From: Stratiformator vulcanicus
GTDB lineage: Bacteria > Planctomycetota > Planctomycetia > Planctomycetales > Planctomycetaceae
Reading direction: 5' to 3'
NCBI RefSeq assembly: GCF_007744515.1
Contig: NZ_CP036268.1
Coordinates: forward strand, 510,482-574,481
DNA: 64,000 bases
Part shown: in pieces, positions 1 to 8,632 of the stretch
How positions within the stretch are numbered: the first letter of the stretch is position 1
Layout: each line of letters starts with the position of its first letter
The notes under the pieces: model-generated
Databases searched by the model: none
Seen by the model: the letters and a program-made list of their open reading frames with translations, nothing else
What the model was told of the DNA's origin: nothing
Position numbers and translations under genes: made by a program

Positions 1-34
1 CCGCCCGCCGGAGTTCGACGCCAGATTCCTTCGC

Positions 35-2389
35 GCTTCAATGGGGCCGCGCGCTAGGACGCGCGGAAGGCTCCGTTCCATCGGGCCCACCGTTCGATCC
101 TTCTGGCGCTTCAATGGGGCCGCGCGTTAGGACGCGCGGAAGGCATGAAATTAAACACGTGGGCCGGGTCGACCTGCTTGCTTCAATGGGGCCGCGCGTT
201 AGGACGCGCGGAAGGGCAGCCGATGGGGCGGGCCGATCACAGACATCATCGCTTCAATGGGGCCGCGCGTTAGGGCGCGCGGAAGGCGCAAAAAGTCGAC
301 CACGCAACTCGCCCGCCGCTATCGCTTCAATGGGGCCGCGCGTTAGGGCGCGCGGAAGGCGCAAAAAGTTGACCACGCAACTCGCCCGCCGCTATCGCTT
401 CAATGGGGCCGCGCGTTAGGACGCGCGGAAGGCCCCGCATAGGCGGGAAAAGTCACCGGACCGACGTCGCTTCAATGGGGCCGCGCGTTAGGACGCGCGG
501 AAGGGGAGCAAGGTCTCGATCGCGTCGAGCGCAAAGCCGAGCTTCAATGGGGCCGCGCGTTAGGACGCGCGGAAGGGCCGTTCAGGATGGTGTCAGACGA
601 GTAGTCACCATCGCTTCAATGGGGCCGCGCGTTAGGACGCGCGGAAGGGGGCCTCCAAAGGCCCGGTGCGACTACTGGGTCGGAGCTTCAATGGGGCCGC
701 GCGTTAGGACGCGCGGAAGGAGGCCAAGGACGCGGCGGCGTTCGGCGATGCAATCGAGCTTCAATGGGGCCGCGCGTTAGGACGCGCGGAAGGGGAGTCA
801 TTAAGGGCCGTGGACCGCTACGGCGTCACGCTTCAATGGGGCCGCGCGTTAGGACGCGCGGAAGGCCTTTCAAGGGGTTTGAGTTGTCGCTTGCTTCGCT
901 AGTGCTTCAATGGGGCCGCGCGTTAGGACGCGCGGAAGGCTATCGATGAATGTACCCCTGATTGAAATTGAACCGGCTTCAATGGGGCCGCGCGTTAGGA
1001 CGCGCGGAAGGGGTCATCGCGTCAGCCCTATCTCGACGGCTTGAGCGGGCTTCAATGGGGCCGCGCGTTAGGACGCGCGGAAGGGTGATCGGAACGGTGA
1101 ATGTGCCCCCTGTCGGTTGGCCGCTTCAATGGGGCCGCGCGTTAGGACGCGCGGAAGGGAAACGGAGCATGGTGGACTGGCGAGGGCGCGGCTGTCGCTT
1201 CAATGGGGCCGCGCGTTAGGACGCGCGGAAGGGAAGTAGAGGCCGCTCAGTGTTTGCTTATAGAATACGGCTTCAATGGGGCCGCGCGTTAGGACGCGCG
1301 GAAGGGCCTCCGGGGGTGAGGGGAGAGTGAACCAACGGGAAAGCTTCAATGGGGCCGCGCGTTAGGACGCGCGGAAGGCGGGTTCGGCTCCTCAGTAGAT
1401 GGCGAGGAGTACGGGCTTCAATGGGGCCGCGCGTTAGGACGCGCGGAAGGGTGGGCGGTTGTGAATCGGCTCACCGCGTTTGGCAAGGCTTCAATGGGGC
1501 CGCGCGTTAGGACGCGCGGAAGGCAGCAATGGAGTACGCAAACAATCAGAAGGAAGTTAAGCTTCAATGGGGCCGCGCGTTAGGACGCGCGGAAGGATTG
1601 AACCGGAGCCTCCGGCATCGGGAGCGGTGAAGCTTCAATGGGGCCGCGCGTTAGGACGCGCGGAAGGTTCAGCGCGATCAAGTACGTCACCCGACACCGC
1701 CGCGCTTCAATGGGGCCGCGCGTTAGGACGCGCGGAAGGTATCTTTGAGATGATCAAAGACGACACACCGGCAGATGCTTCAATGGGGCCGCGCGTTAGG
1801 ACGCGCGGAAGGGAGGCCTTGCGCAAACAGGAAACGACTCATATCCCGCTTCAATGGGGCCGCGCGTTAGGACGCGCGGAAGGCTTCACCTGTAGCCGCA
1901 AGTCGCGCACGGCGTTTTCGCTTCAATGGGGCCGCGCGTTAGGACGCGCGGAAGGGGCGAACAAGACGGCCGCGGATCCACAGAACGGTTCGCTTCAATG
2001 GGGCCGCGCGTTAGGACGCGCGGAAGGTTCCTCTATACCGTTCAAAGGAAACATCAACATATTCGCTTCAATGGGGCCGCGCGTTAGGACGCGCGGAAGG
2101 CTGACCAATGAACAACTCCTACATCTTTGATGTTCGCTTCAATGGGGCCGCGCGTTAGGACGCGCGGAAGGCAACTCGGAAGTTGATTACGTGATGGTGA
2201 TCTCATTCGCTTCAATGGGGCCGCGCGTTAGGACGCGCGGAAGGGGCTCAAGGAGGACATCGGCCGCTGCAAGATCGGCGGGCTTCAATGGGGCCGCGCG
2301 TTAGGACGCGCGGAAGGGACTCGGCTGACAGGGACAGGACTTCGCTGGGTGGTGCTTCAATGGGGCCGCGCGTTAGGACGCGCGGAAGG
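35..2389 (-). CRISPR. CRISPR array, 33 repeats / 32 spacers (type I-G)
   Basis: There are 33 copies of a 36-bp repeat, starting at 35, 108, 180, 251, 324 and so on to 2354, separated by unique spacers of about 35-38 bp. On the plus strand the repeat begins GCTTCAATGGGG and ends CGCGCGGAAGG; an internal dyad (CCGCGCG, 6-nt loop, CGCGCGG) would form a crRNA hairpin. On the minus strand it ends in ATTGAAGC, resembling the ATTGAAAC end typical of many type I repeats, so transcription is read as leftward. The copy farthest from cas2 (35-70) carries a C for T change at 54, as expected at the old trailer end. Repeats 251-286 and 324-359 share an A to G change (275, 348), and their spacers (287-323, 360-396) differ at one base only. 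Confidence 0.98.
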
Positions 2390-2590
2390 TGCTCGCTTCG
2401 CAAATCGTTCTGAAACCACAACTTAACGTCCGCGATTCGAGCGGTTCGGGGATCGACGGGCAGCCGAGGGCGTTGCCAACGACCCGGCTGCGTAAGTGGT
2501 TGTCAAAGAACGAGTTCCGCATGCGAGGGCTCACGGGGGTTTGCGCGGCACCGAACCGCTCGAAGAGTATAATGCGATTTTGCCGCCATC
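2390..2590 (-). other. CRISPR leader region
   Basis: This 200-bp stretch without a credible gene lies between the newest repeat (2354-2389) and the cas2 stop. Its position beside cas2 and the intact terminal repeat mark it as the leader end where new spacers would be inserted. A second TTGACA occurs on the minus strand at 2501-2506 without a convincing -10 box. Confidence 0.75.
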
Positions 2591-2594
2591 TCAA
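2566..2594 (-). promoter_or_regulatory. Putative CRISPR array promoter
   Basis: On the minus strand, TTGAGA (2589-2594) and TATACT (2566-2571) are separated by exactly 17 bp. Each hexamer matches the sigma70 consensus at five of six positions. The -35 overlaps the end of cas2, and transcription would run through the leader into the array. Only the sequence match supports it. Confidence 0.55.
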
Positions 2595-2884
2595 ACGATA
2601 GTGGCAGCCGGTTCAGACGGTTCGACAAGAGGGGCTCCCCAGTACTCGATGCTGTCATCGGCGGCGCCGCCGACCGGACCGAGTCTCAAGACCATGACCC
2701 GGTCATCATCAAGTTTTAAGATATTCCACAACCGGCTTTTCAGGTCCTGAAGTTCCAGCGGTGTCAGTTCACAGCGGAAGATCGAGTACTGTAGCGGATC
2801 GCCAAAGCCTTTCATCTGGCGGTGGACCCGGCGCAGCCGCTTCGCGTCACAGATATCATAGGCGATGACATAGAGCGTTCGCAT
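2591..2884 (-). CDS. cas2: CRISPR-associated endoribonuclease-like Cas2
   Basis: This 97-residue protein has the usual Cas2 length and the ferredoxin-like start: strand LYVIAYDI with a conserved Asp at residue 10, then a basic helix (KRLRRVHRQMKGFG) and the QYSIFRCEL strand. In the family, a Cas2 dimer bridges two Cas1 dimers to form the spacer-integration complex. It begins 19 bp after the cas4-cas1 stop and is the last gene before the leader, so it is very probably co-transcribed with the operon. It starts at ATG 2884. Confidence 0.96.
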   Translation of the reverse strand: MRTLYVIAYDICDAKRLRRVHRQMKGFGDPLQYSIFRCELTPLELQDLKSRLWNILKLDDDRVMVLRLGPVGGAADDSIEYWGAPLVEPSEPAATIV

Positions 2885-2903
2885 GGCTTCCCCTTTGCGT
2901 TAA

Positions 2904-4646
2904 TTAACGCGTCGTAAAAGGGACGTACTCCGGGAGATCGCCGAGCACCCGTCGGGAGAGCAATCGGCTTTGCACTTCGAGGACGCGGCGGTAAGAGATC
3001 TTATAGCCGAAAATCGGATGCGTGATTTCGGTCGAGAGGCGACGTTCGAACGCAGCGAGAACGGCTTTGCGGGCGGTGTCGGTCAAAGCCACGGCACCGG
3101 CGCGAGAAATGAAGCTGCCCGGGGTCAGCTCACCGTTATTAAACAGAGTGAGTGTGACGGAGTCGCCGATGAGTGGCCGGAACTCCTCGGCCAGATCGAG
3201 TGCCAATGAGGGGCGACCGTAGCGGGGTGTGTGGAAGAATCCGAGCAGCGGGTCGAAGCCGACGCTTCTTAAAGAGACGGTCAGCTCTTTGACCAGCAGG
3301 GCATAGACGAAGGAGAGGACCGCGTTAACCGGATCCTTCGGCGGTCTCCGATTGCGGGAACTGATATCGAATTCGTACGGACCGCTAATCAGAGGAAAGA
3401 ATGCCTGAAAATAATCTCGCGCAGCCGCGCCTTCGAGGCCGAGAAGTGTCGGGGCGGAGTCGGCCGCAGCAGCCTCGGCGGCGGCAACTTTTAATCGACG
3501 AAGGACGTCGGCGCCCGGGTCGCCGAGATGCCGCCGGAGCAAGGTCCGGCAATTCTTAATCTTGCCGACGATCAAATCGCGGGCAAGACATAGCGACTCC
3601 TCGGGTCGGCTCGCGATGCCGAACTGCCGGATGCGAAGTTCCACGTTCTTGTGGTCGTGCCCCGTCGTCATCGAGTGGAACCAGCCGCCGTAGGTGTAAT
3701 GACAGATCGGAATATTCCGGACCGAAAGCTCCTTCGCAGCGGCGGCCGAGACAATGACATTGCCGAATAGCGCGACCTGGCTGACGTCGATCAGCTTGGT
3801 ATCAGAAAGCTGCTCACCCTTAAATTTAACCGTCAGCCGTTCACCGGACTTACCCACGAAGGCTCCCTGTTTCGTCACATACAGTGGCAACGCGTTGTCA
3901 CGAGACGGAAGAAGTTTGCGGAGTCCGTTGCGGGTCGAAGCGGAGGTGTGGTCCTCTAAATCGTTGTTCGGGGTGATGCGCTTCAGAAAGTTCGTCTCGT
4001 CCGGCAGGCAGATGCCGACGAGCGAGCAACGGGGACATTTCGGGCTGTCGTCGAGCGGCGGCGGCATCTGCTCGGATTCGGTCGCCTGTGTTAATTCGGA
4101 AACAAGTGATCGCGTACGACTGACAAGTTCATCGTCGAACGGCACGACGACGCGCTTTTTCGAGGCGATAAAGTAGAGCACTCCTCCGTCGGACTGAAAG
4201 CCGTTCTCGCGGAGAATTAATCCCTGAGCACAGAGTTGAACCCGCTCGGGTTCGTAAGCCTGCGCCGGCACATCGGGGACGCGGCCGCGTTTATAGTCGA
4301 CGGGAGTGGCGACGTTGCCTTCGATCTCGGCGAGGTCGAGCTTGGCGACGAGACCTTCGGCGGGTGCGGACAGATCGAGCGAACGGGCATGAAGCTTCGG
4401 CGGCTCATCGTCACAGGCTTCGCTCTGCTCTTCTTCGGCACCTTCTTTCGGCCTGCGGATAAATTTTCGATCGGGCCGATCGACCCGCCGATGCCCGAAG
4501 GTTCCTTGGGCGGTTTCGAGGTTGTCGGCCCACTCCCCCTGCACCCACTCGAGGTAAGCGAGCCGGGGGCAGTAGGCGAACTCATTGAGCATCCGGGCGG
4601 GGATGAGGGGGGTGGTGAGCGTCGCGTCGGTCATCGGCTGCCTCAC
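2904..4646 (-). CDS. cas4-cas1: Cas4-Cas1 fusion, adaptation nuclease/integrase
   Basis: This is a 580-residue fusion. Residues 1-220 are Cas4, a RecB-like Fe-S nuclease: Cys26 and the C-terminal cluster Cys204, Cys207 and Cys213 would bind the iron-sulfur centre; VDYKRG (116-121) and the Q-rich motif near 137-141 are nuclease motifs. From about residue 250 it is Cas1, with the LEGAAAR glutamate, the GFFHTPRYGR histidine and the LALDLAEEFRP acidic motif that together form the integrase site. Cas4-Cas1 fusions are typical of type I-G (I-U) loci; Cas4 trims prespacers and helps select the PAM end. The GTG start at 4646 overlaps the preceding stop by 4 bp (GTGA). A later in-frame ATG lies four codons downstream. 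Confidence 0.96.
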   Translation of the reverse strand: MRQPMTDATLTTPLIPARMLNEFAYCPRLAYLEWVQGEWADNLETAQGTFGHRRVDRPDRKFIRRPKEGAEEEQSEACDDEPPKLHARSLDLSAPAEGLVAKLDLAEIEGNVATPVDYKRGRVPDVPAQAYEPERVQLCAQGLILRENGFQSDGGVLYFIASKKRVVVPFDDELVSRTRSLVSELTQATESEQMPPPLDDSPKCPRCSLVGICLPDETNFLKRITPNNDLEDHTSASTRNGLRKLLPSRDNALPLYVTKQGAFVGKSGERLTVKFKGEQLSDTKLIDVSQVALFGNVIVSAAAAKELSVRNIPICHYTYGGWFHSMTTGHDHKNVELRIRQFGIASRPEESLCLARDLIVGKIKNCRTLLRRHLGDPGADVLRRLKVAAAEAAAADSAPTLLGLEGAAARDYFQAFFPLISGPYEFDISSRNRRPPKDPVNAVLSFVYALLVKELTVSLRSVGFDPLLGFFHTPRYGRPSLALDLAEEFRPLIGDSVTLTLFNNGELTPGSFISRAGAVALTDTARKAVLAAFERRLSTEITHPIFGYKISYRRVLEVQSRLLSRRVLGDLPEYVPFTTR

Positions 4647-5587
4647 ACGATGCGGCGGGCGGGGGTGAAGTTCTTGTAGTAGGTGCTCGGGCGGAACTGG
4701 TCGGATTGATAGACGGCGGATATTCCCCTTTCCGTTGCTTCACGGCGCCCGTCATCGGTGGTGGGCCAGGAGAGTGTTAAGAGGGACTTAACGAGTGAAG
4801 CAGAAAGCGGGCGATTCCAGATCGGCCAGACGAAAGCCGGATCGTTCCGTTTCGCAGTTTTGCGAAAGCCCACCGTTGCGGCAGAGCTGGGTCGTGGAAC
4901 AATTGGGAAGAATGGTAGCCCTACGAGCGCCAAGAAGTTCGCGCCGCGCACGGACTCGGGCTTTTCGGTCTTGGGATCGTCGGCCCGATAGGCGTAGGAC
5001 TTTGCCTCTTCGGGAGCGAGACGAAGTGGCGAGCCTGCGGGTCGAAAAACCCACCTTTCGAAAAGGGCGTGCCGGACTTCTTCGAGCGTAGCTTGCTGGA
5101 TGATCTCGTGTGCGTAATGAAGGAACCCCTGTCCTTGCGCGTCTCCGGACCGGACCATTCTGAGCGCGGTGTCGATGAAGGCACTTCCACCTTTCGAGGC
5201 TATATCCACCCCTAGAGCCGCGAGCAAGTCCGCTGCGACGCGCGATTCGCCTGAGGCGGCGTGCTGTTTTTTAATAAGATGCTCGCGGAACTTGAGGCGA
5301 TCGAACGGCAACTTTTTGTCGATCACCCAGCAGTCACGGGGCATGTTCTTCAACTGGTCGGTGACGACGTTTGGGAAGTCGACAGAAGCAATGCCGTGCC
5401 CTGTTAACCGTGGCAGCCACGTGCCGCGTGCGGATTCCCAACAGAGACGGACCATATCTCGCGCACCAATTTCGGATACGACCCGCAGGAGCCCCACGGC
5501 GGCGAGGAAGCCGAGCGGGTTGGTGCCGTCCAGGCCGGGCAGGAGGAGGCCTTCGGACGGTTCGGCGGTCTGAGTTGCGGTCATCAA
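4643..5587 (-). CDS. csb3: Type I-G Cascade subunit Csb3 (Cas8u2-like)
   Basis: This 314-residue protein opens with the Csb3/Csx17-family signature PGLDGTNPLGFLAAVGLLRV, followed by mixed alpha/beta sequence without a catalytic motif I can identify. The position between cas3 and cas4-cas1, and the size near 300 residues, fit Csb3 (GSU0052-like, proposed Cas8u2 large subunit) rather than the longer Csx17. In the effector it would contact the PAM-proximal DNA and recruit Cas3; this role is inferred from the family. The reading frame opens with TTG at 5587; ATG at 5584 is the more likely start. It lies 24 bp after cas3 and overlaps cas4-cas1. Confidence 0.82.
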   Translation of the reverse strand: MMTATQTAEPSEGLLLPGLDGTNPLGFLAAVGLLRVVSEIGARDMVRLCWESARGTWLPRLTGHGIASVDFPNVVTDQLKNMPRDCWVIDKKLPFDRLKFREHLIKKQHAASGESRVAADLLAALGVDIASKGGSAFIDTALRMVRSGDAQGQGFLHYAHEIIQQATLEEVRHALFERWVFRPAGSPLRLAPEEAKSYAYRADDPKTEKPESVRGANFLALVGLPFFPIVPRPSSAATVGFRKTAKRNDPAFVWPIWNRPLSASLVKSLLTLSWPTTDDGRREATERGISAVYQSDQFRPSTYYKNFTPARRIV

Positions 5588-5611
5588 ATCTTCCGTTTCC
5601 CGTTGAAGGAT

Positions 5612-8600
5612 TTATGCGTTGTCTTCCTTCGCGCTGGCCCGTTGATCGGCGAGGCGGAGGAGGGCTTCGAGGTAGGCCAGGCCCCACCAGCCGTACCGGC
5701 GGGTAAGTCGCCAGAAGCGTTCCCCGACGCCGGAGTCGAGCCGGTGGGCGGGGATGAGTTCGGACCGCTGGGCTGCCGTCAGCGCGACGTCGTCGACGCG
5801 GACGGCGGGGAGTTCTTCATCGGGCACGACGGGCGCGAAGGGGCGGGCATAACCGTGGTGCGCGGCGATGAGATGCAGGGTCAGTTCGGGATCGCCTTCG
5901 CCTGCAGCCAGGCCGTGGGCCTCGACGAGTTGCATGCTCAACATTTCGTGCCGGAAGCCCCACGGGAGGCCGGCGCGTCGATACGCGTCTTTAATTGCAG
6001 TCCGACTGAGGGGAACGCCATCGGATTTGGCAAGGATCCGGGCTGAGGTCCCGGCCCGAAGGCACGCATCGGTGCGGTCGCCCCGCCAGAGCATCGCCTG
6101 AAAGCGTTCATCGGCTTTTCCCAAGTCATGCCATTTCGCGGCGTTGCCGAAGAGTTCGTGAGGGAGACTTTGGCCGACCAATGCCAGCGTCTGTTCGATC
6201 TCGGCGACGACATGGGCCGTGTGATCTTTCAGGGAGATTTCTCCCAGCTGGTTACGCGAAGTTTCGTCCTCTTCGTCGTCGAGCGTGGGGAGGGTTTGGC
6301 CGTGGTGCGGGTCGAGACGGTTGCGGGCATAAAGCACGACGCCCTTGCGGTCGGGGTAGAGTTCGATCCGCGGGTTGCCAAGCGAGGCGAAGGCCGAAAA
6401 CTCGGCGTGCTTATCTGCGGCCGCGTCGATAAACCCTTGCCAATCGTCATTCGAAAGCTTCTCGTGAAGGTGCCGGGATGCCGCTTGGAACAGCGCTTCG
6501 ATCGCCGGCGCATCGGCGGGGTACAGGTGCCGCAGCGCGGGATGGAGTCGGACCGCGGCGCGGTTCTTGGCGGTGCGAAAGGCCTGTTCGGCGCGGTCTC
6601 GGATTCGGGTCCGCGTCTCTCCCTCATTCTGCACCTGCTCCCAATCAGGGAGATGCCCGAGCCATGCGGAGTTTTCCATATCGGCCGGAAGGACGAGCGT
6701 GGATCCGGGCTTAAGATCTGCCGGCTCTGATAGGAGCGTGGAATCTCGTTTCCCTTTCCAGAGAACCCCCAAGGGCGGGCGATCACCTTTCGTCTCTTTG
6801 GAGCCGTCGTCCGGTTCGGGTTGACCGAGCGTGTCGGCGTATTGATTGACTTGGTCGAGCGCGCCGTCGAGCCAGCGTCGGACGCGTGAGATCGGCAGCC
6901 TCAGACATTCGGCGGAGGTCGGCGGGAGGAGCGCGACGGTGTCACACCAATTCTTCGGCCCGGAGCCGTCTTCGTTGATCAGGTCGGCCCGCCAACAGAC
7001 CGCGACGTCGGGTTCGGTCTCTTGGGGGCCGTGAATGAAGAGGGCGACATCGGGGTCCGGTTCCGGAGTCGGCTCGGTTTGGCACCACAGGTCGACGTAG
7101 GCGGGCATCATCACCGGCGCGTCGAGGAGCGCCGAGGGTGGCAGCTGGGCGGCCGGAATCCGCCCGGAGTCATCGCTCTGCTTAAGAAGCCTTGTGAAGG
7201 CGTCGATGCCAAAGTCGACCTGGTCCGCTTCGGACTTTGCCTCGGTTAGCCAGTTCCACGTGCGGGCGAGGGCGTTCCCGTAGATCGGGTCGAGCGGCTT
7301 GTCGTCCTTCAGCTTGTCTTCGGCTTTGACATCCTTCTGGTAGATGAAGATCGAGGCCCGGGCTTCGACCGGACGGCCCCCGCGGTTAAGCCGGCCGAAC
7401 CGCTGCCGCAGGGCGTCGAGCGATGCGCACTCGGTAAGCAAGACATCGAAGTCGTAATCGGCACCGACCTCCAGACACTGCGTCGCGACGACGATGCTGG
7501 ACACCTCGGACTTGTCGGGGCGCTCGATTCCTCCAACGAGCGCTCGCAGTCGACGCGCCTGATCGTCCCGGTCGATCGGCCGCGTGGCGCCGATGACGAG
7601 TTCGATCGCGGTTCCTTCGGGAAGGCTCGGCTTTTTCGACTTCTTATTTCCCGTTTCTTTCGGCAGCGCTTCGAGCGTGGCGAAGATCTCCCGCGCGGTG
7701 GCGACGCGATTGACGATGATGCCGATCGCCGCCGGGCCGTTGTTTAACAATTCCGTCGCTTCGCTGACGACGTCCTTCTGGAGGTTCTTCGAGGGCGGTC
7801 TCAGGGTCGCCGGTTTCGACGCTTCGAGCCGACGCTTCAGGCGGTCGTTCGCGCGGTCCGCCTCACCGAGCCGGACGACGCCACGGCTTTGCATCGCTTC
7901 GTTGGGCGTGGCGGTCATGGGGACGACGGTGAAAGGCGGGACGCCGATGTCCCTTTCGGCCCATTTCGTGGGATCGACGAAGCGGGAGACGTTCTCCAAC
8001 GTCTGTCGAAAGGGTTCGCTGATGTGGGCCTCGTCGAGAAACAGGAGGGAGTCGTAAGCGATCAGCGCTGCCGGGATCGGGGCGGCTTTCGAGGAGACCC
8101 CGTAGCCGCGAAAGAGGAGCCGCGAGCCGAGCTGATCTGGCGTCGTGCAGACGACGGTCGGCTGGACGACGGAGCGGGCCCAGCGATTGTCGCGGTAGAT
8201 TCCGCCGCGGAGCTCGAGTACGTCGAGCGGCGGAGCGGGATCCTCGGGTTCGGTCCCGGCGATTCGCCGCAGGTTTGCCGCGACCTGCCGAAGGGCCGGC
8301 TTGTCGCCGGCGTCGGACTGTTCTGCGATCCACAGGGCGTTGGCGATCCTCCGAGATCGTTCGAACGCTTCGTCGACGATGACGCGCCGGTTGACGCTGA
8401 AGAAGATCCGGCGGGGGGCAGAACGTTCGGCAGGCGAACGATCGGCTTGGGCGGCGAGCGCGAAGACCGCGATGTCGATGCAGGCCGTCTTCCCACTGCC
8501 GGTGGGCAGATCGACGGCTCCCGGCCAGTCCCCTTCGATGGCATTCTCCGCGAGGCGGTGCTGCCAGTCGTAAGGCGGGTGTCCGTGCAACTCTTCGAAG

Positions 8601-8632
8601 AAAGACGCAAAGTCGAGGCGCGTTTCATTCAC
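5612..8632 (-). CDS. cas3: Cas3 helicase-nuclease with C-terminal HD domain
   Basis: This 1006-residue protein has a superfamily 2 helicase first: Walker A DLPTGSGKT (41-49), a DEAH box (FLDEAHISEP), motif III PMTATPN, and motif VI-like FGRLNRGGR. The HD nuclease follows near residues 820-950: WHDLGK (His near 835), a RHEM motif and LIAAHHGYARPF. Helicase-then-HD order is the reverse of ordinary Cas3 and is characteristic of type I-G/I-U. It would unwind and degrade target DNA after Cascade binding. The start is GTG at 8632, overlapping the csb2 stop (GTGA), which indicates translational coupling. Confidence 0.95.
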   Translation of the reverse strand: MNETRLDFASFFEELHGHPPYDWQHRLAENAIEGDWPGAVDLPTGSGKTACIDIAVFALAAQADRSPAERSAPRRIFFSVNRRVIVDEAFERSRRIANALWIAEQSDAGDKPALRQVAANLRRIAGTEPEDPAPPLDVLELRGGIYRDNRWARSVVQPTVVCTTPDQLGSRLLFRGYGVSSKAAPIPAALIAYDSLLFLDEAHISEPFRQTLENVSRFVDPTKWAERDIGVPPFTVVPMTATPNEAMQSRGVVRLGEADRANDRLKRRLEASKPATLRPPSKNLQKDVVSEATELLNNGPAAIGIIVNRVATAREIFATLEALPKETGNKKSKKPSLPEGTAIELVIGATRPIDRDDQARRLRALVGGIERPDKSEVSSIVVATQCLEVGADYDFDVLLTECASLDALRQRFGRLNRGGRPVEARASIFIYQKDVKAEDKLKDDKPLDPIYGNALARTWNWLTEAKSEADQVDFGIDAFTRLLKQSDDSGRIPAAQLPPSALLDAPVMMPAYVDLWCQTEPTPEPDPDVALFIHGPQETEPDVAVCWRADLINEDGSGPKNWCDTVALLPPTSAECLRLPISRVRRWLDGALDQVNQYADTLGQPEPDDGSKETKGDRPPLGVLWKGKRDSTLLSEPADLKPGSTLVLPADMENSAWLGHLPDWEQVQNEGETRTRIRDRAEQAFRTAKNRAAVRLHPALRHLYPADAPAIEALFQAASRHLHEKLSNDDWQGFIDAAADKHAEFSAFASLGNPRIELYPDRKGVVLYARNRLDPHHGQTLPTLDDEEDETSRNQLGEISLKDHTAHVVAEIEQTLALVGQSLPHELFGNAAKWHDLGKADERFQAMLWRGDRTDACLRAGTSARILAKSDGVPLSRTAIKDAYRRAGLPWGFRHEMLSMQLVEAHGLAAGEGDPELTLHLIAAHHGYARPFAPVVPDEELPAVRVDDVALTAAQRSELIPAHRLDSGVGERFWRLTRRYGWWGLAYLEALLRLADQRASAKEDNA

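Noticed and set aside
114-2130. Open frames with repeated MGPRVRTRGR and LQWGRALGRAEG peptides
   Set aside because: They are translations of the CRISPR repeat; the frame stays open because the repeat-spacer unit is often a multiple of three. Not genes.
35-2389. Type I-C assignment because of the ATTGAAGC repeat end
   Set aside because: The neighbouring genes are csb1, csb2, cas3 with C-terminal HD, and a cas4-cas1 fusion, which define type I-G/I-U; cas8c and cas5c are absent.
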